Below, piece after piece: positions 52,450-62,448 of a DNA stretch of 64,000 bases. The notes beneath the pieces are model-generated. The model was given only the letters and a program-made list of their open reading frames with translations. It had not been told where the DNA came from and ran no database searches. This stretch comes from Berkiella sp963829835 (GTDB lineage Bacteria; Pseudomonadota; Gammaproteobacteria; Berkiellales; Berkiellaceae). Location of the stretch: assembly GCA_963829835.1 (NCBI GenBank), contig CAWHKC010000004.1, positions 248,001 through 312,000 of the forward strand. Direction: 5' to 3'. Position 1 is the stretch's first letter, and each line of letters begins with the position of its first letter. The position numbers and the translations under genes are program-made.

Positions 52450-52542
52450 TGGCGGAGAGAGAGGGATTCGAACCCTCGATGGGCTTTAAGGGCCCATACT
52501 CCCTTAGCAGGGGAGCGCCTTCGACCACTCGGCCATCTCTCC
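52450..52542 (-). tRNA. tRNA-Ser (anticodon GCT)
   Basis: Minus strand, 93 nt with encoded CCA. Acceptor GGAGAGA pairs with the 3' side, anticodon arm CTCCCCTGCTAAGGGAG (anticodon GCT), a long variable arm ATGGGCCCTTAAAGCCCAT-type helix typical of class II tRNAs, T-arm GAGGGTTCGAATCCCTC. Confidence 0.95.
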
Positions 52543-52600
52543 TCCCGGACAGGGCGTCATAATACCATCACCCGGCGCTAAAATTAAGCATTAGATTGAA

Positions 52601-52816
52601 TTAAGATTTGGAATCGTCCGATGAAGAAGAATCGGTAGGGGTACCGCCTGCTTTTTCTTGTTGGATCCGTTGATAGATCTCTTCACGATGGACTGAAACT
52701 TCTTTAGGGGCGTTCACACCTATGCGAACTTGGTTGCCCTTAACGCCTAAAACCGTGACAGTGACGTCATCACCTATCATCAAAGTCTCACCCACCCTTC
52801 GAGTTAAAATGAGCAT
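52601..52816 (-). CDS. csrA: Carbon storage regulator CsrA (RNA-binding)
   Basis: A 71-residue RNA-binding dimer. MLILTRRVGETLMIGDD and VRIGVNAPKEVSVHREEIY are the CsrA/RsmA signature, with the GGA-binding L4/R44-type residues kept. The frame extends upstream to 52843, but AAAGGAG (52832-52826) sits 9 bases before ATG 52816, the conserved start. The C-terminal tail (TDSSSSDDSKS) is a low-complexity Ser/Asp end. CsrA blocks or stabilises mRNAs at GGA hairpins and in Legionella and Coxiella controls the switch between replicative and transmissive states. Lies between lysC and tRNA-Ser, as in many gammaproteobacteria. Confidence 0.95.
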   Translation of the reverse strand: MLILTRRVGETLMIGDDVTVTVLGVKGNQVRIGVNAPKEVSVHREEIYQRIQQEKAGGTPTDSSSSDDSKS

Positions 52817-52904
52817 GTGGTCAATCTCCTTTAAATAAGACAAGACATCATATCTTTGTCTTTTTGTTTTATTGTACTTAGTACGCTATATGCGTATACA
52901 AGTA

Positions 52905-54158
52905 CTAGGCTCTTAGCCGATGTTCATAATCCTCTTCGTAAGGCTCTTCATGAAGTCGGAAAGCTTCATGTATCGTTCTTACGCCCAGCTCTAAATATTT
53001 TTCGTCCACAACCACCGATACTTTAATTTCGGAGGTGGAAATTAGCTGGATATTAATCCCCTCTTTGCCCAGTACTTCAAACATAGTGCTAGCAATGCCT
53101 GCATGTGATCGCATTCCAACACCCACTAATGACACCTTGGCAATCTTCGCGTCGCCTAAAATGCCCTTAGCATTCAACTCTAGATCGATCTTCTCTAAAA
53201 TTGCACGTGCACGATCATAATCGCGTCTGTGCACTGTAAAGGTAAAATCCGTATTACCATCATCACCCAAGTTCTGGATAATCATATCCACTTCTATATT
53301 CGCTTCACTGATAGGACCTAAAATCCTTCCAGCAACCCCTGGTTTATCAGGAACTCCACGAATAATCAGCTTTGCTTCTTCTCGGCTAAATGCGATACCA
53401 GAAACGACAGGCTGTTCCATCCCTTTCTCATCAAAAGAAATCAACGTCCCTGCACCTTCCTTGAAGGTCGATAATACACGCAGCGGTACATTGTACTTTC
53501 CTGCAAATTCAACAGCGCGAATTTGCAGCACTTGAGCACCTTGACTTGCCATCTCTAACATTTCATCAAAAGTCACGCGTGGCATCCGACGTGCTTCTGG
53601 CACCATCCGTGGATCAGCTGTATAAACCCCATCCACATCAGTATAAATTTGGCATTCATCTGCTTTTAAAGCTGCAGCAAGCGCAACAGCCGTCGTATCT
53701 GAACCCCCGCGGCCAAGTGTTGTTATGTTGCCTTTACTATCAATACCCTGAAACCCTGCAACAACAACGACATAACCCTGCGCGAGATCAGCGCGAATAT
53801 TCTTATCATCAATATGTTCAATTCTGGCTTTAGTGTGAGATGAATCCGTGTGTATCCCTACCTGAAATCCTGTATAGGATTTTGCCGCACAGCCTATGCT
53901 CTGTAATGCAATACTCAATAGAGCAATAGAAACTTGTTCACCTGTTGAAAGAAGAACATCCATTTCTCGCTCTGTAGGGCTATCCGTAATCTGGTAGGCT
54001 AGGTTTTCCAGGCGATCTGTTTCATCACCCATTGCAGAAACCACGACCACCACATCATGCCCAGCACCCTGAGTGGCCTTAATCTTTCTAGCCACATGCA
54101 TCATGCAAGCAATACTAGCGACCGACGTCCCACCGAATTTTTGAACTATTAAGCTCAT
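52905..54158 (-). CDS. lysC: Aspartate kinase
   Basis: A 417-residue aspartokinase that phosphorylates Asp in the first step to Lys, Thr, Met and diaminopimelate. It has N-terminal KFGGTSVASI, TTLGRGGSDTTAVALAAAL, and DVDGVYTADPR. The C-terminal 150 residues contain two ACT domains (LIIRGVPDKPGVAGRI; VSLVGVGMRSHAGIASTMFEVLG) for feedback control by Lys and/or Thr. ATG 54158 fits the family start MSLIVQKFGG. Downstream of alaS, upstream of csrA on the same strand, probably in one transcription unit. Confidence 0.95.
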   Translation of the reverse strand: MSLIVQKFGGTSVASIACMMHVARKIKATQGAGHDVVVVVSAMGDETDRLENLAYQITDSPTEREMDVLLSTGEQVSIALLSIALQSIGCAAKSYTGFQVGIHTDSSHTKARIEHIDDKNIRADLAQGYVVVVAGFQGIDSKGNITTLGRGGSDTTAVALAAALKADECQIYTDVDGVYTADPRMVPEARRMPRVTFDEMLEMASQGAQVLQIRAVEFAGKYNVPLRVLSTFKEGAGTLISFDEKGMEQPVVSGIAFSREEAKLIIRGVPDKPGVAGRILGPISEANIEVDMIIQNLGDDGNTDFTFTVHRRDYDRARAILEKIDLELNAKGILGDAKIAKVSLVGVGMRSHAGIASTMFEVLGKEGINIQLISTSEIKVSVVVDEKYLELGVRTIHEAFRLHEEPYEEDYEHRLRA

Positions 54159-54223
54159 TAGCTAATCCATTTAAAGGCTGAATTCTAACATTTTTATCGT
54201 TATAACATCAAAAGCCTGAAAAA

Positions 54224-56935
54224 TTAAATCCTTTCACTTATCCAATCGGCAACTGAAGCCAATGCTTTATCTAATGATTCAGGTTGGGTCCCACCGGCTT
54301 GGGCTAAATCTGGGCGACCGCCCCCTTTACCACCAATTTGCTGGGCCACAAAGTTTGCCAAATCGCCAGCGGAAATTTTATCTATGCAATCTTTAGTCAC
54401 ACCTACGATTAACTGCACCTTTCCATCATTCACGGCTGCTAAAACAACCACCCCTGTGTGTAATTTGTTCTTTAAATTATCAACCAGCTCGCGCATTATC
54501 TTTGGATCAGAATCGGAAAGCTTTTTGACTAAAACTTTCAGTCCCTTAATTTCAAGGGCATCTGAAGATAAATCGCTTCCTGTACCGCTTGCTAATTTAC
54601 CTTTTAGTCTTTGAATTTCTTTTTGTTGTTGCGCATAGTCACCCATTATCTTAGTAATCTTGGTGCTAACGCCATTGCGATCGGTGTTTAGATTGTGCTC
54701 AATTTCTTTTAAGGTTTTATCTGCTTTGGTTAACCATTGCATAGCGCCTTTTCCGGTTAGCGCTTCTATGCGTCGAACACCCGCAGCAATCCCGGTTTCA
54801 CTGATAATTTTAAATAAACCAATATCACCCGTTCTTGCAGTATGCGTACCACCACAAAGCTCAACCGAATATCCATCACCCATATTTAAGACGCGTACTT
54901 TGTCACCATATTTTTCACCAAATAAGGCCATAGCGCCTTGCTTGATTGCTTCTTCTGGTGTGGTCTCTGTTATTTTCGCTTCAGAATTTTCCAATATCTT
55001 TTCATTTACCCTATCTTCTATTTTCTGGATCTGTTCTGGGGTAAGTGCTTCAAAATGTGAAAAATCAAAGCGCAATCTGTCGGGCGCCACTAACGATCCT
55101 TTTTGGGTCACATGGGTGCCAATAATTTCGCGAAGAGCTGCATGCAATAAATGAGTTGCCGAATGATTTAATTTTGTTGCTTGGCGCTTTTTCGCATCAA
55201 CGGATGCAATCACTTTATCTTCTGCTTTAAAGGTGCCTTGGGTGACTTCACCAATATGGACAATGGCTTCACCAATTTTTTGCGTATCAGCTACGCTAAA
55301 AACATTTTTACCATTGGTTATCACACCGGTATCACCGACTTGACCACCCGATTCGGCATAAAAAGGTGAATTTTTTAAAACCAGTTGACCTTTATCACCT
55401 GTGTTTAATTCAGCAACTTGCGATGAACCTTTAAACAAGGTAACAATACTAGTCGTTTCTTCTAATAATTCATAACCTGTAAATTCGGTTTTGGCATCAA
55501 TTGTGATGTCTTTATTATAATCCACACCAAATTGACTCGCCGCACGCGCTCTTTCACGCTGTGCTTCCATTTCACGTTCAAAGCCAGCAATATCCACTTC
55601 CAGGTTTCTTTCACGGGCAATATCGGCTGTTAAATCTACTGGAAAACCATAGGTGTCGTATAATTTGAAAAGCGTTTCACCGCTTAGCATATGGCCATGT
55701 AATTGTTTAATATCCTGTTCTAATATTTTTAAACCTTGATCTAAAGTTCGTTCAAACTGCTCTTCTTCTTTTAAAATCACATTTTTAATATAGATTTCTT
55801 GTGCTTTTAAGGAAGGATAGGCATCTCCCATCTCAACAACAAGTTGATCTACCAACAGATTAAAGAAAGGCTGTTTGCTTTCATTTAAGCGATTTCCATG
55901 ACGCAAGGCTCTTCGAATAATACGTCGCAACACGTAGCCACGACCTTCATTAGAAGGTACAACGCCATCGGCAATTAAAAAGGCAACTGAACGAATATGA
56001 TCGGCTAAAACCCGTAAATATTTTAAGATAAGTTGGCTATTGTTTTTATCTTTTTCAGGCTTTGTAAAAACACCCGGAAAGAGATTTTCTAAATCTACAA
56101 CTTTTTGTAAATACTCTCTTAATTTTTTCTCTGGCTCATCAGGCTTGAAAATTTTCAATGTTGCAACAATAAGATTTTCAAATAAATCAATTTCATAAAC
56201 ACTATGCTTTTTCTGCATGATTGCAGCAAGACGTTCCATTCCCATGCCGGTATCAACAGATGGTTTGGGCAAAGGCGTCATGGTGCCGGTGTTATCGCGA
56301 TTAAACTGCATGAACACCAAATTCCAAATCTCAATATAGCGGTCGGCTTCTGCGTCAGGCGAACCTGGTGGTCCACCCGGAACTGAAGGTCCGTGATCAT
56401 AAAAAATCTCAGAGGAAGGACCACAAGGACCTGTATCCCCCATCGACCAAAAATTATCTTTAGCACCACAGCGTGAAAAACGATTTTTATCTACTTTAAT
56501 TTCTTTTAGCCAAATATCTGCGGCATCATCATCATCTTCAAAAACCGTTACCCATAATTTATCGTGTGGTATCTCAAGTACTTGGGTTAAATATTCCCAT
56601 GCATATTGAATGGCTTCACGTTTAAAATAATCACCAAAACTAAAATTACCCAGCATTTCAAAGAATGTATGATGACGTGCGGTGTAACCCACATTTTCTA
56701 AATCATTATGTTTGCCACCGGCTCTGACACAACGTTGTACGCTCGCTGCTCTATTATAAGAGCGTTGATCTTTGCCTAAGAAAACATCTTTGAACTGCAC
56801 CATGCCCGCATTGGTAAATAATAACGTTTCATCGTTGGGCACCAATGAACTACTGGTTACGATGGTATGACCTTTTTGTTTAAAAAAGTCTAAAAAGTTT
56901 TCTCGAAGTTCATTGACTGTCTTAATGGCTTTCAT
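54224..56935 (-). CDS. alaS: Alanyl-tRNA synthetase
   Basis: A 903-residue class II synthetase charging tRNA-Ala. Motif 2/3 regions are visible (VQRCVRAGGKHNDLENVGYTARHHTFFEMLGNF shortened here: RHHTFFEMLGNFSFGDYF; GMGMERLAA), the editing domain has the zinc ligands HSATH and CGGTH, and a C-Ala domain ends GGKGGGRPDLAQAGG. All are as expected; slightly longer than E. coli AlaS (876). Sits in recA-recX-alaS order, 21 bases from recX. Confidence 0.96.
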   Translation of the reverse strand: MKAIKTVNELRENFLDFFKQKGHTIVTSSSLVPNDETLLFTNAGMVQFKDVFLGKDQRSYNRAASVQRCVRAGGKHNDLENVGYTARHHTFFEMLGNFSFGDYFKREAIQYAWEYLTQVLEIPHDKLWVTVFEDDDDAADIWLKEIKVDKNRFSRCGAKDNFWSMGDTGPCGPSSEIFYDHGPSVPGGPPGSPDAEADRYIEIWNLVFMQFNRDNTGTMTPLPKPSVDTGMGMERLAAIMQKKHSVYEIDLFENLIVATLKIFKPDEPEKKLREYLQKVVDLENLFPGVFTKPEKDKNNSQLILKYLRVLADHIRSVAFLIADGVVPSNEGRGYVLRRIIRRALRHGNRLNESKQPFFNLLVDQLVVEMGDAYPSLKAQEIYIKNVILKEEEQFERTLDQGLKILEQDIKQLHGHMLSGETLFKLYDTYGFPVDLTADIARERNLEVDIAGFEREMEAQRERARAASQFGVDYNKDITIDAKTEFTGYELLEETTSIVTLFKGSSQVAELNTGDKGQLVLKNSPFYAESGGQVGDTGVITNGKNVFSVADTQKIGEAIVHIGEVTQGTFKAEDKVIASVDAKKRQATKLNHSATHLLHAALREIIGTHVTQKGSLVAPDRLRFDFSHFEALTPEQIQKIEDRVNEKILENSEAKITETTPEEAIKQGAMALFGEKYGDKVRVLNMGDGYSVELCGGTHTARTGDIGLFKIISETGIAAGVRRIEALTGKGAMQWLTKADKTLKEIEHNLNTDRNGVSTKITKIMGDYAQQQKEIQRLKGKLASGTGSDLSSDALEIKGLKVLVKKLSDSDPKIMRELVDNLKNKLHTGVVVLAAVNDGKVQLIVGVTKDCIDKISAGDLANFVAQQIGGKGGGRPDLAQAGGTQPESLDKALASVADWISERI

Positions 56936-56956
56936 AGTTCACCTGGCAGCTGTGAT

Positions 56957-57394
56957 TTATTCCGATGTTGCTATGGCAATACGGATTTGATCTGAGGTAA
57001 ATCCTCGTTGTTGTAAAAATCGTGCTTGCTGCAACTGTTCTTCTTTGTGTTGCGCAATTGCTTCCCCAAAACGTTTTATTCTGGCGGAAATTGCTCTTTC
57101 CTGCCACAACGTTTCTTGCCATTCATCACTCGAGCGAATGCGGTTGTGATCAATACCACGCTTGCCCAGCTCCGCACAAATTTTTAATGGGCCAAAGCCT
57201 TTTGAGCTTCGAGATCGAATGAAACTGGCAATGAATCTTTCCTCATTGAGTAAGTCTTCATCCTCTAATTCTTCTAATACTATTTTGATCTCAGAATGGG
57301 AAAAACCTTTTCGGATTAGTTTTTGGGATAACTCACGCTTGGAGTGATCGCGTCGGGCGAGAAGGAAGATGGCTTTGTCGCGGATTGGTTGCAT
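56957..57394 (-). CDS. recX: Regulatory protein RecX
   Basis: A 145-residue protein with the RecX repeat pattern: LLARRDHSKRELSQKLIRKGF, DEDLLNEERFIASFIRSRSSKGFGPLKIC, ELGKRGID and a C-terminal RFLQQRGFTSDQIRIAI. RecX binds RecA filaments and lowers RecA activity. The gene follows recA by about 100 bases that contain two palindromes, which could limit read-through as in E. coli. Confidence 0.92.
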   Translation of the reverse strand: MQPIRDKAIFLLARRDHSKRELSQKLIRKGFSHSEIKIVLEELEDEDLLNEERFIASFIRSRSSKGFGPLKICAELGKRGIDHNRIRSSDEWQETLWQERAISARIKRFGEAIAQHKEEQLQQARFLQQRGFTSDQIRIAIATSE

Positions 57395-57422
57395 GGGGCC
57401 TCTAATTAAATAAGGGCCGCCA

Positions 57423-57480
57423 CCTGCCTACGCTAAGAAGCTACGGCAGGCAGGCAGTGGCGGACCGGAGATGTCCGCCC
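57423..57480. repeat. Two GC-rich palindromes between recA and recX (repeat family 2)
   Basis: CCTGCC...GGCAGG (57423-57450, with inner ACGCTAAGAAGCTACG) and GGCGGA...TCCGCC (57459-57479). The first resembles the repeat after tRNA-Ser. In a recA-recX transcript they would form hairpins, giving recX lower expression than recA. Confidence 0.7.
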
Positions 57481-57497
57481 TCTTTCAAAAATTTATT

Positions 57498-58613
57498 CTA
57501 AACTTCTTCTTCTAAAAACTCTCCCGCTTCCACCACATTTTTCGCTTTCGCGACTTTGGCTTTCACATCATCTCTGGTGATAGGACTGGTGGTTACTGAA
57601 CCGGCTGGCACTTGACGAACAATCGGTGGCAACATTTTCTCACGAATACGTGCTTCAAGTTCTTCCGCGGCTGCTGGATTATCCATGAGATATTGGCGGG
57701 CATTTTCTTTGCCTTGACCAATACGATTGCCTTGATAGCTATACCAAGCGCCTGATTTTTCAACATATCCTAGCTTCACACCGAGTTCAACAACCTCACC
57801 TAAACGTGAAATACCTTCTCCGTAGAGAATTTCAAATTCAGCTTGCTTAAATGGCGGTGCCACTTTATTTTTCACGACTTTCACGCGAGTTTCGCTGCCC
57901 ATAACTTCTTCGCCTTTCTTAATAGAGCCGGTGCGGCGAATATCTAAGCGGACAGAGGAATAAAACTTCAATGCATTACCGCCAGTTGTTGTTTCAGGGC
58001 TACCAAACATAACCCCAATTTTCATACGGATTTGGTTAATAAAGATAGCTAAAGTATTTGAACGCTTCAGATTACCCGTTAACTTTCTGAGGGCTTGTGA
58101 CATCAAACGCGCTTGTAGACCAATATGTTGGTCACCCATCTCGCCTTCAATTTCGGCTTTTGGCGTCAATGCTGCGACAGAGTCAATAATAATCACATCT
58201 ACGGCGCCAGAACGTACCAGCATGTCAGCAATTTCTAAGGCTTGCTCGCCAGTATCTGGTTGAGAAATTAATAATTCGTCTAATTTCACACCTAGCTTTT
58301 CAGCATAAACGGGATCCAGTGCATGCTCAGCGTCAATAAACGCGGCCACACCACCTTTACGCTGACACTCAGCAACCACTTGTAAGGTTAACGTGGTTTT
58401 ACCTGAAGATTCAGGTCCATAGATTTCAACAATACGACCTTTTGGTAAGCCGCCAATGCCTAAAGCAATGTCTAGCCCTAAGGAACCTGTTGAAATCGCT
58501 TCGATATCTGCAATCGCGCCTTTGTCGCCCAGCCACATGACTGAACCTTTGCCAAATTGACGATCGATTTGTGACAATGCCGCATTGAGCGCTTGTTTTT
58601 TGTTGTCATCCAT
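57498..58613 (-). CDS. recA: Recombinase RecA
   Basis: A 371-residue recombinase: Walker A GPESSGKTT, VDVIIIDSVAALTPKAEIEGEMGDQHIG, the DNA-binding loops L1/L2 (NQIRMKIGVMFGSPETTTGGNALKFYSS), and the expected acidic end (AGEFLEEEV). The frame reaches TTG 58634, but GAGG sits 8 bases before ATG 58613 (MDDNKKQAL), the conserved start. No E. coli-type LexA box (CTGT-N8-ACAG) appears between recA and the divergent mutS gene, in line with the lack of LexA in Legionella. Confidence 0.97.
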   Translation of the reverse strand: MDDNKKQALNAALSQIDRQFGKGSVMWLGDKGAIADIEAISTGSLGLDIALGIGGLPKGRIVEIYGPESSGKTTLTLQVVAECQRKGGVAAFIDAEHALDPVYAEKLGVKLDELLISQPDTGEQALEIADMLVRSGAVDVIIIDSVAALTPKAEIEGEMGDQHIGLQARLMSQALRKLTGNLKRSNTLAIFINQIRMKIGVMFGSPETTTGGNALKFYSSVRLDIRRTGSIKKGEEVMGSETRVKVVKNKVAPPFKQAEFEILYGEGISRLGEVVELGVKLGYVEKSGAWYSYQGNRIGQGKENARQYLMDNPAAAEELEARIREKMLPPIVRQVPAGSVTTSPITRDDVKAKVAKAKNVVEAGEFLEEEV

Positions 58614-58795
58614 GGTGTTTGCCTCGCTTAACAATTAATATAATTAACCAAATTCTTCCCACCAGCCCAAAAACCAAAGTGGTTGAATGCATTTACAAAG
58701 TGAAACTATTATCTCACATTAATTCCTAGAGTGATAATTTTTGTTACCATATTCAAATAGTTTATTATTTGATCAATTACAAATTAGAAATCAAA

Positions 58796-61390
58796 ATGAC
58801 AAAGAACAAAAAAACAGATCCTGTCTCGCAAGCCCCCCATACTCCCATGATGCAACAGTATTTAGGTATTAAAGCGCAGCATCCAGATCACTTACTGTTT
58901 TACCGCATGGGTGACTTTTACGAATTATTTTTTGACGATGCCAAAAAAGCAGCTGCGTTATTAGACATCACGCTTACTGCCCGCGGTCAATCCGCAGGTG
59001 AAGGAATTCCAATGGCGGGTGTTCCTTTTCATGCCGTAGAAAATTATTTGGCCAGACTTCTGCAAATGGGCGAATCGGTTGTGATTTGCGAACAAGTGGG
59101 CGACCCTGCAACCAGCAAAGGGCCGGTTGACAGACAAGTTTCTCGGATTTTAACACCTGGAACCGTCACCGATGAAGCATTACTAGATGCTAAAAAAGAA
59201 ATCTTATTGGTAGCCATTCATTATGAGAAAGAGATTTTTGGAATAAGTAGTTTAGAGCTCAGTAGTGGGCGTTTCGTTTTGCAAGAAGTTAACACAATAG
59301 AAGCCCTGCAAGGGGAATTGCAACGCTTGAATCCTGCTGAACTTTTGGTCAATGAAAATTATCCCTTTATCTCTAATTTAAAAGAGATCTCATTAGTACA
59401 TAAACGCCCGCAATGGGATTTTGACTACACAACAGCCATGCGACAGCTCTGCTTGCAACTCAATACAAAAAATTTAAAAGCATTTGAATGCGAACATCTA
59501 AAGGTAGCCATCACCGCGGCTGGCTGCTTGTTACGTTATGCGCAAGAAACACAACGCACCGCTTTACCGCAAATTCATCGCATTAGCTTTGAAAAAATAG
59601 ATGATTTTGTACAGATGGATTTGCATACCAGACGTAATTTGGAACTCACGCAGAATTATCATGGCAAGCCGGAAAACACCCTTTTGTGGGTTTTAGATCG
59701 CACAGCAACCGCCATGGGGAGTCGCTTACTGGCACGCTGGTTGAACAGACCGTTAAGCACACGCAGCATTTTAGAAGAACGCCAACAAGCGATAAGCACT
59801 TTTCTCAAAAATGATCATGTCGACTTATTACATGCGTTACTCAAACAAGTGGGAGACAGTGAACGCATATTAGGACGGGTTGCGCTTCAAAGTGCAAGAC
59901 CCCGCGATCTCGTCAAATTGCGAATTGCGCTCTCTCAAATCCCAAAAATAAAAACATTACTCAAAAAAAGTGGCGCACTTCCTCAAGAAAAATTAGAAAA
60001 ATGCCAATCACATCCCCAGGTTTGCGCTTTGCTTAACAAGGCCATTATTGATAATCCACCCGTTGTAATACGAGATGGCGGTGTGATAGCTAGCGGCTAT
60101 GATGAAACATTAGATGAGCTACGCAGTTTAAGTGAGAATGCCGATGAATTTTTACAAAAATTAGAAAAGAAAGAACAGGCACGCACTAAATTAAGCACGC
60201 TCAAAGTTGGCTACAATCGTATTCATGGGTTTTATATTGAAATTAGCCGCGCACAGGCTGAGCGAGCTCCAAAAGATTATCTGCGAAGACAAACCTTAAA
60301 AAATGTTGAACGTTATATCACACCGGAGCTTAAAATTTTTGAAGAAAAAGTGCTCAGCAGTAAAGAGAAAGCGCTTAGTCGCGAAAAAATGCTTTATGAT
60401 GAATTGCTCAAAACCTTATTAACCGATTTGGTTGAAATGCAGCAAACAGCCAGTATCATCGCTGAGATCGATGTACTAAATACGTTAGCTGAACGTGCTA
60501 AAACCTTAAACTACCAATGCCCAAAGCTTGTTGAAAAACCCGGGGTCTCCATTATCGGTGGCCGGCATCCCGTCATCGAGCAAGTGTTAGAAGAACCGTT
60601 TATTCCTAATGATGTTGAGTTGAATAAAGATATCTCCACATTGATGATCACAGGTCCTAACATGGGTGGTAAATCCACTTATATGCGTCAAACCGCTTTA
60701 ATTGTTTTGCTCGCCGCTATTGGGAGTTTTGTACCCGCCAAGAGTGCTGTGATTGGACCTATCGATAGGATCTTCACCAGAATTGGCGCAAGCGATGATT
60801 TAGCCAAAGGTCAGTCTACTTTTATGGTAGAGATGACTGAAACCGCTAATATATTGCATTACGCAACCAAAAACAGTTTAGTAATTATGGATGAAATTGG
60901 TCGGGGAACCAGCACCTTTGACGGTTTGGCATTGGCCTGGTCTTGTGCATATGATTTAAGTCATCGGATCCATGCTTTTACTTTATTCTCAACCCATTAT
61001 TTTGAATTAACCCGTTTGTGTGAGCAGTTGTCAAACGTCCAAAATATCCATTTAGATGCAAAAGAATACGATGACAAACTCGTGTTTTTACATACTGTTG
61101 AGAAAGGACCCGCTAATAAAAGCTATGGCTTACAAGTAGCGGCCTTAGCAGGGATCCCCAAACAAGTTTTACACTATGCAAAAGAAATGCTGACAAAATT
61201 AGAACAGCAACAACCTCTACAAAAAACTGCCGTCTCTTCATTGCCTCTTAAGAAAAAATCAGGTTCCAGTGATAAATTATTGACACAGATAAAAAATCTG
61301 AATCTTGATGCCTTCACCCCCATGCAAGCATTGCAGAAACTCTATGATTTAAAACAATTGTGTGAAGAAACAACAACGGACATGGCATAG
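58796..61390 (+). CDS. mutS: DNA mismatch repair protein MutS
   Basis: An 864-residue mismatch-recognition ATPase. The N-terminal mismatch-binding FYE motif lies in GDFYELFFDDAKKAA; the ATPase has Walker A GPNMGGKSTYMRQ, DEIGRGTSTFDG and the Walker B/H-loop segment FSTHYFELT. The end is the short tetramer tail region. The frame extends upstream to 58769, but the family start is ATG 58796 (MTKNKKTD); the ribosome-binding site is weak. It is divergent from recA and followed closely by the adenine deaminase gene. Confidence 0.96.
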   Translation: MTKNKKTDPVSQAPHTPMMQQYLGIKAQHPDHLLFYRMGDFYELFFDDAKKAAALLDITLTARGQSAGEGIPMAGVPFHAVENYLARLLQMGESVVICEQVGDPATSKGPVDRQVSRILTPGTVTDEALLDAKKEILLVAIHYEKEIFGISSLELSSGRFVLQEVNTIEALQGELQRLNPAELLVNENYPFISNLKEISLVHKRPQWDFDYTTAMRQLCLQLNTKNLKAFECEHLKVAITAAGCLLRYAQETQRTALPQIHRISFEKIDDFVQMDLHTRRNLELTQNYHGKPENTLLWVLDRTATAMGSRLLARWLNRPLSTRSILEERQQAISTFLKNDHVDLLHALLKQVGDSERILGRVALQSARPRDLVKLRIALSQIPKIKTLLKKSGALPQEKLEKCQSHPQVCALLNKAIIDNPPVVIRDGGVIASGYDETLDELRSLSENADEFLQKLEKKEQARTKLSTLKVGYNRIHGFYIEISRAQAERAPKDYLRRQTLKNVERYITPELKIFEEKVLSSKEKALSREKMLYDELLKTLLTDLVEMQQTASIIAEIDVLNTLAERAKTLNYQCPKLVEKPGVSIIGGRHPVIEQVLEEPFIPNDVELNKDISTLMITGPNMGGKSTYMRQTALIVLLAAIGSFVPAKSAVIGPIDRIFTRIGASDDLAKGQSTFMVEMTETANILHYATKNSLVIMDEIGRGTSTFDGLALAWSCAYDLSHRIHAFTLFSTHYFELTRLCEQLSNVQNIHLDAKEYDDKLVFLHTVEKGPANKSYGLQVAALAGIPKQVLHYAKEMLTKLEQQQPLQKTAVSSLPLKKKSGSSDKLLTQIKNLNLDAFTPMQALQKLYDLKQLCEETTTDMA

Positions 61391-61409
61391 CTTAACTAAG
61401 GAGTTATAT

Positions 61410-62435
61410 ATGAATACGACTGAACAACTCATTCGAAACATCCCCAAAGCGGAATTACACTGCCATATAGAAGGAACGCTTGAACCAGAACTTATGTTTG
61501 AACTTGCCAAAAGAAATAAAATTAAACTGCCCTTTGCTAACCCAGAAGAAATTCGCCGCGCCTATGAATTTTCTAATCTGCAATCTTTTCTTGATATTTA
61601 CTATCAAGGGGCAAACGTCCTTCGAACCGAACAAGATTTTTACGATTTAACCTGGGCGTATTTGTTACGTGCCAAAAAAGACAATATTTGTCACACTGAG
61701 ATCTTTTTTGATCCTCAAACACATACCGTACGAGGCATACCCTTTGCAACCGTTATCGATGGGATCCATCGAGCATTAGAAGATGGTAGAAAGAAATTAA
61801 ATATCTCCTCTCACCTCATATTATGTTTTTTACGGCACTTAAGCGAAGAAGAGGCTTTTGCGACACTTAAAGAAGCACTTCCCTATAAAGATAAAATTAT
61901 TGCTGTGGGTTTAGACTCTGGAGAAGCAGGCAATCCCCCCGAAAAATTTCAACGTGTATTTGAATCGGCTAGCAATGAAGGATTGTTAACTGTTGCTCAT
62001 GCTGGTGAAGAGGGTTCAGCCGATTATATTTGGCAAGCACTTGAGTTATGCGATGTTAAACGTGTTGATCATGGCGTTCGCTGCACTGAAGATGATGCGC
62101 TGGTTAAATTATTGATTGAAAAACAGATCCCCTTAACGGTATGTCCACTTTCAAATATAAAATTACGTGTTTTTAAAACCATGGCAGACCATAACATTAA
62201 GAAACTATTAGACCAAGGCATGTGTGTCACCATTAATTCTGATGATCCAGCTTATTTTGGTGGGTATGTTGTAGACAATTTTTTAGCATGCCAGGATGCG
62301 CTAAAAATAACCGCTCAAGATGTCGTAAAATTTGCCAAAAATAGCATTCATGCGAGCTTTTTGGAAGATGATAAGAAGGCGGCTTATTTGGATTTGATTA
62401 ATAGAACGGCGCAAGAAATGCAAGTAACGGGATAA
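61410..62435 (+). CDS. Adenine deaminase (adenosine deaminase superfamily)
   Basis: A 341-residue deaminase with IPKAELHCHIEGTLEPE (metal H17, H19), VAHAGEEG (His and catalytic Glu), DHGVR, and NSDDPAYFGGY (Asp). Blocks such as FFDPQTHT, RHLSEE, GLDSGEAGNPP and CPLSN match the adenine-deaminase branch represented by Pseudomonas PA0148 closely, so adenine to hypoxanthine is the more likely reaction than adenosine to inosine. AAGGAG (61398-61403) sits before ATG 61410, ruling out the upstream in-frame start that overlaps mutS. It probably rides on the mutS transcript. Confidence 0.88.
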   Translation: MNTTEQLIRNIPKAELHCHIEGTLEPELMFELAKRNKIKLPFANPEEIRRAYEFSNLQSFLDIYYQGANVLRTEQDFYDLTWAYLLRAKKDNICHTEIFFDPQTHTVRGIPFATVIDGIHRALEDGRKKLNISSHLILCFLRHLSEEEAFATLKEALPYKDKIIAVGLDSGEAGNPPEKFQRVFESASNEGLLTVAHAGEEGSADYIWQALELCDVKRVDHGVRCTEDDALVKLLIEKQIPLTVCPLSNIKLRVFKTMADHNIKKLLDQGMCVTINSDDPAYFGGYVVDNFLACQDALKITAQDVVKFAKNSIHASFLEDDKKAAYLDLINRTAQEMQVTG

Positions 62436-62448
62436 ATGTTATTGTATT

